Assembly: GCA_903838095.1 (NCBI GenBank)
Contig: CAILXE010000236.1
Coordinates: forward strand, 1 to 13,475
Direction: 5' to 3'
DNA: 13,475 nucleotides
Source of the DNA: an uncultured Chlorobiaceae bacterium
GTDB taxonomy: Bacteria; Bacteroidota; Chlorobiia; Chlorobiales; Chlorobiaceae
Positions 1-7,273 of the stretch are shown one piece after another. Position 1 is the stretch's first letter, and each line of letters starts with the position of its first letter. The position numbers and the translations under genes were made by a program. The notes under the pieces were generated by a model, which saw only the letters and a list, made by a program, of their open reading frames with translations, was not told the DNA's origin and ran no database searches.

Positions 1-1044
1 CGGTAGCACAACCGGTGACAAATGATCAGATTCAAGGTTAATCGCAACCCAATCAATAAGATCCTTTGGCGCATTTATCTTGTCGTGACGACAAAGTTCA
101 ATAATTAGCAATCGAGGATCAACACGATGACGTTTCGCTGCGCTAAGGACTGCTGGCATATAACTGGAATGAAACTGTGCCAATCCTGCCGCCATGTCAA
201 GCGAGCACAACCCGCGACGTTCGATACGCGGGCGAATCAGGGTTTCACCTAAATGCATAGTTTTTACAGGATCAATATCAACCTTATAACCACTGCGTAC
301 CAGCGCGCTAAGGAATTGCTCTGTAGATGTGTTACCTGCACTGCGACCAAAACCTTGTAAAGAGGTATCGACCATTGCTACACCCTCCTCCGCGCAAACC
401 AATGAATTTGCGACCGCTAGCCCAAGATTATTATGACCGTGAAAGCCTAATGGCACATACGGCACCTCCTCTCGAGCGACTTGCAGATAGGCACGCACCT
501 CGTTGGGCAGCATACCGCCAGCAGAATCGACTAAATAGACCATTTCAGCCCCAAACCCCGCAGAACGGGCAACCAAGCGAGCAAATTCTAACGGGGATAA
601 CACGTACGACTTCATGAAGTTGGCATAAACCTCAATGTTAAGTTGTTTTGCAAGGGCAATAAATGGTGCCGAACTGTCAACTTCGCTGACATCAGTACCT
701 ATGCGCACAAAGTCCATACCATTGTCTGCTGCAACGCGAAGATGTTCCAGGCGTGCAATGCCTGGGATGCAAAACATACCCCACTTACCACGCTTGACCG
801 CCTTCGCAGCAGCTTGCATATATTCCACATCGGAGGCCGCCGCAATATTTTTACCCAGCTCCGTTGCGCCTAATCCCACTCCATGTCCAACCTCTATGTA
901 GGGAAAACCTGCCTCATCCAACACTCCAGCAATATTTTCGGTATCCGCTGCCGTGAACTGAAAATCTATAACATAGCTACCATCACGGAGTGTACAATCC
1001 AATATTACAGGCGCGTTCATCTTACTCAGGATATTATTTCCCAT
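1..1044 (-). CDS. DmpG-like pyruvate aldolase (HMGL/DRE-TIM family), 3' end beyond window
   Basis: The reading frame is open for 348 codons to the left edge, so the stop is not seen. It resembles 4-hydroxy-2-oxovalerate aldolases (DmpG/BphI), metal-dependent enzymes that cleave or form 4-hydroxy-2-oxo acids from pyruvate and an aldehyde. Visible marks are DCTLRDG (16-22), IEVGHGVGLG (50-59), VDSAGGM (172-178), and HGHNNL (202-207) supplying the two metal-binding histidines. After about residue 285 a stretch resembles the DmpG C-terminal communication domain (SSY, then IIELCRHDK). The start is ATG at 1044, preceded by AGGGGA; ATG at 1020 is in frame but lacks a ribosome site. The gene overlaps pseI by 19 bp, so it is part of the operon. 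Oddity: from memory of DmpG, its catalytic His21 aligns with Tyr24 here and its Tyr291 with His292, so the substrate may differ. The family is clear; its role next to pse genes is unknown. Confidence 0.82.
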   Translation of the reverse strand, partial: MGNNILSKMNAPVILDCTLRDGSYVIDFQFTAADTENIAGVLDEAGFPYIEVGHGVGLGATELGKNIAAASDVEYMQAAAKAVKRGKWGMFCIPGIARLEHLRVAADNGMDFVRIGTDVSEVDSSAPFIALAKQLNIEVYANFMKSYVLSPLEFARLVARSAGFGAEMVYLVDSAGGMLPNEVRAYLQVAREEVPYVPLGFHGHNNLGLAVANSLVCAEEGVAMVDTSLQGFGRSAGNTSTEQFLSALVRSGYKVDIDPVKTMHLGETLIRPRIERRGLCSLDMAAGLAQFHSSYMPAVLSAAKRHRVDPRLLIIELCRHDKINAPKDLIDWVAINLESDHLSPVVLP

Positions 1045-2069
1045 GTCAAAGCTGTCCCCTTTATTACATCATATCTCAATGACTTCCCCAACATAACATC
1101 CAAATACTTAGGCGGCAACCCCAAGCCCGGACGAATTGCGCGAACATTATCTTTCGTCAACACATCCCCAGCCTCCATATCCTGAACGATATAAAGAGAA
1201 CGTCGATATTGGAGTGATTTTTTCTCTGCCTCAGTCGGTCCATAGCTGACTTGACCCAACGCCTGCCATGCTCGTTCAGTTTCTGCTACCAGTTGCGCCA
1301 TCTCGTTAGGTTCCATGGAAAAAGTGCTGTCCACCCCGCCATCAGCACGATTGAGGGTAAAGTGTTTTTCAATGACGGCTGCGCCCAATGCAACACTGGC
1401 GACCGATACTCCAAGTCCCAAAGTATGATCAGAAAGTCCCACTTCACAACCGAACAGTTTACGTATATGCGGGATGGTCAGTATATTCGTATTTTCAGCA
1501 GTAGACGGATAGGTACTGGTACATTTCAGCAAAATCAAATCTTTACACCCGGCATCACGTGCAACCCGAACGGTTTCATCCAACTCTGCGACTGTTGCCA
1601 TACCGGTGGAGATAATCAATGGCTTGCCAGTTGCGGCAACACGACGAATCAGTGGCAAATCAGTATTTTCAAAGGAGGCAATCTTGTAACAAGGAACATC
1701 CAAACTTTCGAGAAAGTCGACGGCAGTGTCATCAAACGGTGTACTGAAGGCAATCATGCCCAGATCACGCGCTCTTTCAAAGATTGGTTTGTGCCACTCC
1801 CAAGGAGTGTAGGCTTCACCGTAGAGTTTATAAAGGGATGTGCCCGACCATAAGCTTTTTGGATCACTAATATGAAACTCACGTTCATCCAAATCAATCG
1901 TCATGGTATCGGGGGTATAGGTCTGAATTTTCAGGGCATGAACACCCGACCCCGCAGCCGCCTCAACGATTTCCAATGCCCGTTCAAGCGACTGGTTATG
2001 ATTACCGGACATTTCTGCAATGATGAAAGGCACTTGGCTTTTGCCTATTAATCTATCCGCAATCTTCAT
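1026..2069 (-). CDS. pseI: Pseudaminic acid synthase PseI
   Basis: PseI condenses phosphoenolpyruvate with 2,4-diacetamido-2,4,6-trideoxy-L-altrose to give pseudaminic acid in the cytoplasm. The 347-aa product has the usual length and layout. A NeuB-type TIM barrel covers about 1-280, with AEMSGNHNQ (18-26), KIQTYTPD (47-54), FSTPFD (108-113), KCTSTYP (182-188), GLSDHT (211-216) and EKHF (234-237). His215 and His236 fall at the metal-ligand positions known for NeuB. A SAF (antifreeze-like) domain follows at about 287-347. KIQTYTPD and GGVDS point to PseI rather than NeuB or LegI. I chose ATG 2069 because MKIADR matches the family N-terminus and it follows the pseG stop by 4 bp; ATG 2081 (MIEV) is possible. 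The frame stays open upstream to 2327, but that stretch lies inside pseG-pseH and has no family resemblance. Confidence 0.93.
   Translation of the reverse strand: MKIADRLIGKSQVPFIIAEMSGNHNQSLERALEIVEAAAGSGVHALKIQTYTPDTMTIDLDEREFHISDPKSLWSGTSLYKLYGEAYTPWEWHKPIFERARDLGMIAFSTPFDDTAVDFLESLDVPCYKIASFENTDLPLIRRVAATGKPLIISTGMATVAELDETVRVARDAGCKDLILLKCTSTYPSTAENTNILTIPHIRKLFGCEVGLSDHTLGLGVSVASVALGAAVIEKHFTLNRADGGVDSTFSMEPNEMAQLVAETERAWQALGQVSYGPTEAEKKSLQYRRSLYIVQDMEAGDVLTKDNVRAIRPGLGLPPKYLDVMLGKSLRYDVIKGTALTWEIIS
1055..1060 (-). promoter_or_regulatory. Ribosome binding site for the aldolase gene
   Basis: AGGGGA on the minus strand lies inside the 3' end of pseI, 10 nt upstream of ATG 1044. It decides in favour of the 1044 start over ATG 1020, which has no purine-rich sequence before it, and it implies translational coupling to pseI. 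Confidence 0.5.
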
Positions 2070-2073
2070 AACT

Positions 2074-3588
2074 TCAATCATCTGCACATAACCGCTTTGA
2101 ATAAACGGTAGATTCAATCTGATAATCCGCCCCTTTAAATAAGTAATGGGATCGCTCATTTCTACCAAGCACACAAGCAAACAACTTGCGTATTTCTGGT
2201 TTGTGTGTTCTAAAACAACGCTCCGCACTTTCGAGCAGATCTCTACCCCGGCCTGCGTCATTGGTACCAGGAACAAGATAAATTGAGACTTCTGCCGTAT
2301 CATCCTTAATGTCAAATCGCACAACACCTACAGGGACTTCCTGAAGGTATCCAATAAGCAACAATTTGAGAGGAGATGATAACACGTCAGCAAACCATTG
2401 TTGATGATCATCCCAACTGATTAATTCAGTGTTCCGTGATACCTCTCTTACAGTGACGTGATTACGCCATCGAAACAATAGCCTTGAATCCTCCTGTGTT
2501 GCAATTCTTGCCTCAATGCCGGAAAAACCCAACCTCCTGATAACTCGCAACACACCACGGCCATCAACAGCATGCATCGCATTATGAGAAATTAATCGCC
2601 GTAACGCACTATTTTCCATGAGTGCACACAGATGACGCTTCAATGAATTATGAAACTCACCATTGACATCTGATGCATACAACAAACCTTCAGCCGCTGA
2701 GTCTGCAAGCTGTCTGGCCTGATTATCCGCCAAGCATAAAGCATAGGTTGGCAATCCTAAACAACAGCGTTCCCAGGTAGCTGAACCTCCGGCCCCAATT
2801 GCAAGGTCTGCTGCCGCCATTACCTCAGCCATCCGATTTGTTTGCACATAACAGGTGAATCTATGTTCTGCACAGGCAACCTCAATTTCTGCCCGATAAG
2901 GGTGCTGTGCACCTATCACCACATCCACCTGCAAACCCTTCATATCAAGATCAACCAAGGCATCAATGGCACGGCCTGTATAATTGTCGATATCAACTCC
3001 ACCAAAAAAGAGAAAAATCCGTTTAACAGGGCCTGAGCGAGGTTTCGACTTTGTATGCAATTGACGAAACTCGTCACGGAGTAAGGCATACTGTGGCCCA
3101 AGCAACACTCGGCAATGTTCAGGAACTTTGCCGGAATAACGACTCTCCATGTCGGCATAAAAATTCTGATCCAGCAGGATATCACAATCATGCTGACGAT
3201 CAGCTATATCATCAATGACCAGAATATTCTTGACTGTTTGCCGAAGTATTGACTCCCAACGAGCATCCAGTGCGTAGTGGTCAACAAGCAACCACTCCCA
3301 GGTTCGATCAGAGAGAAGTTGAAGAGCCTCTTCTGCGTCATTTTGCTGAGTAGTTCCGAGCCAATGAGAATGAACCAGGTCATCAATCTCTTGATTTGCA
3401 GGACTTTCAAGCATCCTCAACTCATAACCCTTATCCCGCAGCATATCCTGCAAGTACTCTGGTAAATAACGACTGACAAACAGAATTTTTGCACCTCTCT
3501 GACTCAAGGCATCGGCCAAGGTAAGGCATCGCATGAAATGACCTGTGCCGATTTGCTGCGAGGCATCGACTCGAATGGCAATATTCAT
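2074..3588 (-). CDS. pseG: Fused PseG UDP-sugar hydrolase and PseH-like GNAT acetyltransferase
   Basis: This 504-aa protein carries two consecutive steps of the pathway. Residues 1-355 are PseG, which removes UDP from UDP-2,4-diacetamido-2,4,6-trideoxy-L-altrose. They show VDASQQIGTGH with the catalytic His17, WLGTTQQNDA, VDHYALD, LLGPQYALLRDEF, FFGGVD and GAGGSATWERCCLGLP. Residues 357-504 are a GNAT domain (LLFRWRN, QQWFADVL, and the acetyl-CoA loop AGRGRDLL). It probably acts as PseH, N-acetylating C4 of the PseC product, because no separate pseH is seen. ATG 3588 is preferred over the in-frame TTG 3591: AAGGG lies 6 nt upstream of the ATG, and it places the catalytic histidine at residue 17 as in Campylobacter PseG. 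The upstream gene ends 9 bp before. PseG is secure; PseH activity of the GNAT part is inferred from context. Confidence 0.92.
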   Translation of the reverse strand: MNIAIRVDASQQIGTGHFMRCLTLADALSQRGAKILFVSRYLPEYLQDMLRDKGYELRMLESPANQEIDDLVHSHWLGTTQQNDAEEALQLLSDRTWEWLLVDHYALDARWESILRQTVKNILVIDDIADRQHDCDILLDQNFYADMESRYSGKVPEHCRVLLGPQYALLRDEFRQLHTKSKPRSGPVKRIFLFFGGVDIDNYTGRAIDALVDLDMKGLQVDVVIGAQHPYRAEIEVACAEHRFTCYVQTNRMAEVMAAADLAIGAGGSATWERCCLGLPTYALCLADNQARQLADSAAEGLLYASDVNGEFHNSLKRHLCALMENSALRRLISHNAMHAVDGRGVLRVIRRLGFSGIEARIATQEDSRLLFRWRNHVTVREVSRNTELISWDDHQQWFADVLSSPLKLLLIGYLQEVPVGVVRFDIKDDTAEVSIYLVPGTNDAGRGRDLLESAERCFRTHKPEIRKLFACVLGRNERSHYLFKGADYQIESTVYSKRLCADD

Positions 3589-3594
3589 CAATCG

Positions 3595-3599
3595 CCCTT
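3595..3599 (-). promoter_or_regulatory. Ribosome binding site for pseG
   Basis: AAGGG on the minus strand overlaps the TAA stop of the upstream fusion gene and lies 6 nt before ATG 3588. It supports that ATG rather than TTG 3591, which would leave a spacing of only 3 nt. Confidence 0.55.
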
Positions 3600-5625
3600 A
3601 ATTCAACCGTTTAAAACCGCCATGACATACCGGCCCTTTCAACAGGCTCATAACATCCCGACCTTCCTCGCACTCTTTGATCAATCCAAATATCGGATCC
3701 AGTGCTTCAAAAAAACCAGCGACAATATCAGGACAATGTTCTGTGCAAACATAGACGCTATTTCCAGCCAAATAGCCTTTAGCCAACATCTCCTGGGTAA
3801 TCAACGTTTTATAAGCGAGTACATCAGTGCTTTGAAAAGAAAACCCTGTAAGAGCAAGCAATCCCCAGTGCTCAATTTTCAGGTTGTATTTGTCTGCAAG
3901 TTTTTGCCATCCTTGACGAATGTTTAAACCGGTAATGGTAATATTTTCCCACGACTTCACTCGCTCCATTACCTCCAGAGTCTTGAGGGCAGCCGTCGGC
4001 CCGATGCGCTCAGTCCAGAAGGTACTGCTGATAAAGGTTGTTTGTGCAGCTTCCATTATTTCCCGCCTGCCGATAGTGGCTGTTATTGCGTAACCATTAC
4101 CCAGAGCTTTGCCAAACAAGGCCATATCAGGCTCAACACCATATTTTTTATGGAGACCACCAAAAGTTTCGCGGAAACCTGAAGTACATTCATCAAAAAT
4201 CAGCACAATACCTCGGTCAGTCGCAAGCTGTCGCACCTTCTGTAAAAAATTATCCTCAGGCCCGGCGTTACGAACCACTTCCATCTTGATCACACCTATA
4301 TCATGAGTATTGACCAGCGTTTCAAGTTCCTGAAAATTGTTATAGTGAAATGGAAAAACCGTACCACGCAGATTCCTTGGCACCCCGTTAGGCTCAAGAC
4401 CTGGCAGCAAGTGACCATCAAGACTTTTATCGTCACCGAGATTAGCAGAGAGATACCAATCGTGCCACCCGTGATAACCACAGATAGCCACTTTATCTTT
4501 GCCTGATGCAGCACGAGCTATACGAATTGCAATCGCATTGGCTTCACCACCTGAGCGGGCAAAACGCGCCATATCCGCCCAAGAATGAAGTTCAATCAAT
4601 TTTTCGGCCAGATATACCTCCTCTGGACAGTTGAAGGTAGACATATTACCCACATTGATGGTCGAACGCACTGCATCATCAACTTCAGGATGACCATAGC
4701 CAAGAATATTGGTACCAATACCCATGATCGACATGTCGATATATTCTTTCCCGTCCATATCCCACACCTTGCAACCTTTAGCTTTGCTGAAATATGCTGG
4801 CCATTGGTCAGGAAGAAACATTTCTGCACGCTTGGAGAGCAGCATATTGCCACCGGGAATAACCTGCTTTGCACGCTTCCAAAGTTTCAATCCTGTACCC
4901 ATTGTGGATCCTTCGTTACGGCTGATATGCTGGTTGGTTCTGAATAATTCCGGCTGTTCAGACTGCAGAGCAAGAACTTCTGTCCAAGCGAAATCAGTGC
5001 GGGGATGGAAGTACTGAAATATTTTTTCGATTATAGCAAAATCTTCAGGTTCATCAACTGTCCAGCGCAATGCAGATAAATCCCGATTGTGCTGCATGGT
5101 TGCGGTTTTAAACTGTCCAGGTTTGCGCAAGTAAGGCGTAACATGCTCACGATCAAAGGGTTTATTGCTTTCTTTTGCAGCCTGTTCCAGCGCTTGAAAA
5201 GTAAAAACCTCAATGTCAAGACCATCGGGATAGGTCGGTGGGCTTGTGTTGCTGAAGTAATCAACCTTTGTAGCTTTGAAACGGCGAATAACTTCATCAA
5301 CCAACTCAGGATCTACCAATGGGCAATCGCCAGTAATGCGCACCACAACATCGGTTTTATGTAATTTTGCGACTTGGAAATAACGGTCAAGCACATCGTT
5401 TTCACTCCCTTGCTCACAGGTGTAACCAAGATTGCGGACATGCTCAACTAATGGTAGGTTTCGTTCATCGACTGAGGTAGCTACAATAATTTTGTCCACT
5501 TCTTTGGATCGAGCCAAGCGGGTAAGCAGCAGCTCAATCATGGGTGTCCCACCTATAGGTTTCATCACTTTGTTTGGTAAGCGGGTAGAGCCTACACGAG
5601 CTTGAACGACTGCTACAATATTCAT
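3598..5625 (-). CDS. Fusion: SpsF-like cytidylyltransferase + class-III (GSA aminomutase-type) aminotransferase
   Basis: The 675-aa protein has two domains. Residues 1 to about 235 are an SpsF/CTP_transf_3 nucleotidyltransferase, with VQARVGSTRLPNK (7-19), GDCPLVDP (99-106), DREHVTPYL (158-166) and RWTVDEPED (187-195). It could activate a NulO as the CMP sugar, or another sugar acid. Residues 242-675 are a PLP enzyme related to glutamate-1-semialdehyde aminomutase, with SGGEANAIAIRIARA, GYHGWHDWY, FDEC (Asp478, expected to bind the pyridine nitrogen) and FGKALGNGY with the PLP lysine Lys506. Both domains look full-length and intact. The junction carries ATG (4902-4900) with AAGGA 6 nt before it, so the aminotransferase might also be made alone as a 434-aa protein. 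The gene starts 1 bp after the stop of the other SpsF fusion. A housekeeping role in haem synthesis is unlikely here; amino transfer on a sugar is inferred from context. Confidence 0.88.
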   Translation of the reverse strand: MNIVAVVQARVGSTRLPNKVMKPIGGTPMIELLLTRLARSKEVDKIIVATSVDERNLPLVEHVRNLGYTCEQGSENDVLDRYFQVAKLHKTDVVVRITGDCPLVDPELVDEVIRRFKATKVDYFSNTSPPTYPDGLDIEVFTFQALEQAAKESNKPFDREHVTPYLRKPGQFKTATMQHNRDLSALRWTVDEPEDFAIIEKIFQYFHPRTDFAWTEVLALQSEQPELFRTNQHISRNEGSTMGTGLKLWKRAKQVIPGGNMLLSKRAEMFLPDQWPAYFSKAKGCKVWDMDGKEYIDMSIMGIGTNILGYGHPEVDDAVRSTINVGNMSTFNCPEEVYLAEKLIELHSWADMARFARSGGEANAIAIRIARAASGKDKVAICGYHGWHDWYLSANLGDDKSLDGHLLPGLEPNGVPRNLRGTVFPFHYNNFQELETLVNTHDIGVIKMEVVRNAGPEDNFLQKVRQLATDRGIVLIFDECTSGFRETFGGLHKKYGVEPDMALFGKALGNGYAITATIGRREIMEAAQTTFISSTFWTERIGPTAALKTLEVMERVKSWENITITGLNIRQGWQKLADKYNLKIEHWGLLALTGFSFQSTDVLAYKTLITQEMLAKGYLAGNSVYVCTEHCPDIVAGFFEALDPIFGLIKECEEGRDVMSLLKGPVCHGGFKRLN
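4909..4913 (-). promoter_or_regulatory. Possible internal ribosome binding site at the fusion junction
   Basis: AAGGA on the minus strand lies 6 nt before the in-frame ATG at 4902-4900 (Met242). Translation from there gives MGTGLKLWKRAK and a 434-aa product, the usual size of a stand-alone GSA-type aminotransferase. It may be a relic of separate genes or still used. Whether ribosomes start here cannot be seen from sequence. Confidence 0.45.
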
Positions 5626-5626
5626 C

Positions 5627-7273
5627 TTAATTTGCCCATAAAACAGGGTTTAAAATCTCAATCCTGTCTGAAAAAAATTCATCAAAATTCATTTCAACTT
5701 CATCGGGGAAATTTTCAAATATATCTTTAAATTGTGCTAATGATTCAACGCCAACAATGATTTTCTCAATTTCTGGCAAACGAAGCAGATAGTGTAACGC
5801 TGCATGTGTTGGGCTTATGCTTAATGACCTTGCTTTAGCATGAAACGCTTTTAATATATTTTTTACGGGGTTAAAATGTTCTGATAACGAGTCTGGCGAA
5901 GCAAGTAACAACCCCTGTAGAAACACAGAGCGAGCATGAATTTTTATGCCCAAATCATTTATTCGTGATAAATCGTTGTTTTTTGTTAAACGACGATCAA
6001 GTAAGTTAATCGGTAACTGCACAAAATCCAATGGGTATTTTTTATGTATTTTTTCAACAATTTCACAAGTATAAGCAGATACGCCAATACGCCTCACGAG
6101 ACCATCTTCTTTTATTTTGAGCATTTCTTCATAAAGAAAATCACCACCTTCCGTCAAAAGATTTGGTGCATGATGAACCAACAAGCCATCAATCGATGCT
6201 TGATGCATCTTCCTCAGTGAAGCATCAAAAGCATTACGAAGCAATAAAGCATCTGAACATTCTATTTTCTCATCAGAAAAACGTGGTGTTTTTGTGATAA
6301 TTGAAAATGACTTCAATTCTTTTACGCAACGCCCAAGCACAACCTCAGACTCACCATAAAGATGTGCCGTATCAATGCAAGACAAACCAATCTCAGAGGC
6401 AACTTTTAATATTTCCTTTGTACTCTCACGGGAAGGAACACCGTCGCGATTAAATTTTCCGTAATACATGCCAAATTGTGCTGCACCCAAACCAAAACGC
6501 CCGAATAAACCTTGTCCTTGTCCTTGTCCTTGTCCTTGTCCTTGTCCTTGTCCTTGTCCTTGTCCTTGCTCCGCATTGTCGTGCCAATCAAGCTGCATAT
6601 TTCTCGCTCTATACATCAGCGTACCCAAAGAAAAATCAGGTAATTTGCTATTTAAAATACGCGAAATTTGCTCATAATCTTTTAAGTAATCAAGTGTAAA
6701 TCTATAGGCACTTATATTTTTGTAATACGCCACATTGCGTAAAATGATATTGTTTAGATCATTTCTAATTAAATAGGGTGTAACATGCTCGCGATCATAT
6801 TTCGTCTTTGCATAACGATGAGCCTCTTGCAGCAGAGTAACTGGAAATACCTCCACATCCATGCCGCGAGGGTAGCTACGCTCCAACGTATTACTGACAT
6901 AAGTACGGGTACCCATATCTTCACAATAAGCGGCAATAACTTTGTCAATAACGGCAGGATCAATCAACGGGCAATCGGCAGTTAATCGAACAACCACATC
7001 AACATGAAATTGCGTGGCTGCAGCCATATATCGCGTCAGAACATCGTGTTCTTCCCCCCGAAAAAACACAACATTATTTTGCTCACAAAATTGAACAATC
7101 GCATCATCAGTTTTAGCATGCGTGGTTGCAATGACGATTTCATCAGCATATTTAACTTTCTTCAATCTATCAAGCTGATGTGCCAACATAGGCCTTCCCA
7201 TTACAGGCAATAACACTTTACCTGATAAACGCGAGGAACCCATTCTTGCTTGAACGATAATAACAATCTTCAT
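5627..7273 (-). CDS. Fusion: SpsF-like cytidylyltransferase + (QG)10 linker + aldo/keto reductase
   Basis: The 548-aa protein starts with an SpsF/CTP_transf_3 domain (1 to about 230: VQARMGSSRLSGK, TADCPLIDP 98-106, YDREHVTPYL 159-168), paralogous to the domain of the next gene. Residues 236-255 are ten Gln-Gly pairs encoded by a hexanucleotide tandem repeat. Residues 256-548 are an aldo/keto reductase (GLGAAQFGMYYG, then the tetrad Asp301 and Tyr306 in CIDTAHLYGESE, Lys328 in ITKTP, His367 in LVHHAP), so NAD(P)H-dependent carbonyl reduction is expected. The nucleotidyltransferase may be the missing CMP-pseudaminate synthetase; the reductase substrate is unknown. An in-frame TAA just upstream fixes the ATG, but no ribosome site is evident. 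By hand count in sample 60-bp lines the reductase coding region is about 27-32% GC, against about 50% in a pseB line, which hints at separate ancestry. Confidence 0.88.
   Translation of the reverse strand: MKIVIIVQARMGSSRLSGKVLLPVMGRPMLAHQLDRLKKVKYADEIVIATTHAKTDDAIVQFCEQNNVVFFRGEEHDVLTRYMAAATQFHVDVVVRLTADCPLIDPAVIDKVIAAYCEDMGTRTYVSNTLERSYPRGMDVEVFPVTLLQEAHRYAKTKYDREHVTPYLIRNDLNNIILRNVAYYKNISAYRFTLDYLKDYEQISRILNSKLPDFSLGTLMYRARNMQLDWHDNAEQGQGQGQGQGQGQGQGQGQGLFGRFGLGAAQFGMYYGKFNRDGVPSRESTKEILKVASEIGLSCIDTAHLYGESEVVLGRCVKELKSFSIITKTPRFSDEKIECSDALLLRNAFDASLRKMHQASIDGLLVHHAPNLLTEGGDFLYEEMLKIKEDGLVRRIGVSAYTCEIVEKIHKKYPLDFVQLPINLLDRRLTKNNDLSRINDLGIKIHARSVFLQGLLLASPDSLSEHFNPVKNILKAFHAKARSLSISPTHAALHYLLRLPEIEKIIVGVESLAQFKDIFENFPDEVEMNFDEFFSDRIEILNPVLWAN
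6510..6568 (-). repeat. Hexanucleotide tandem repeat (CAAGGA), 9 units plus 5 bp
   Basis: Nine perfect copies of CCTTGT on the plus strand, plus a partial CCTTG, read as CAAGGA on the minus strand. In the coding frame they give ten Gln-Gly pairs between the nucleotidyltransferase and the reductase. Unit length is a multiple of three, so slippage changes linker length without breaking the frame. Each unit also contains AAGGA, the core of a Shine-Dalgarno sequence. Confidence 0.97.

Noticed and set aside
1251..1853. Plus-strand open frame of 200 codons opposite pseI
   Set aside because: It lies entirely antisense to a well-conserved gene, has no domain resemblance and no ribosome site of note. 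Other plus-strand frames in the window were rejected for the same reason.
1026..2327. Longer pseI beginning at 2327 (433 aa)
   Set aside because: The extra N-terminal residues overlap the acetyltransferase domain of pseG-pseH in another frame and do not resemble any PseI. MKIADR at 2069 matches the family start.
3589..3591. TTG start for pseG at 3591
   Set aside because: The ATG one codon downstream has a better ribosome site spacing (6 nt against 3) and places the catalytic histidine at residue 17.
3598..4902. hemL for haem biosynthesis
   Set aside because: The aminotransferase is GSA-aminomutase-like, but it is fused to a sugar nucleotidyltransferase inside a pse operon, and GGEANA and GYHGWHDWY differ from what I remember of HemL, so a sugar-related role is more likely.
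6510..6568. Phase-variable on/off switch by slippage
   Set aside because: The unit is 6 bp, so gain or loss of units never shifts the frame; only linker length can vary.
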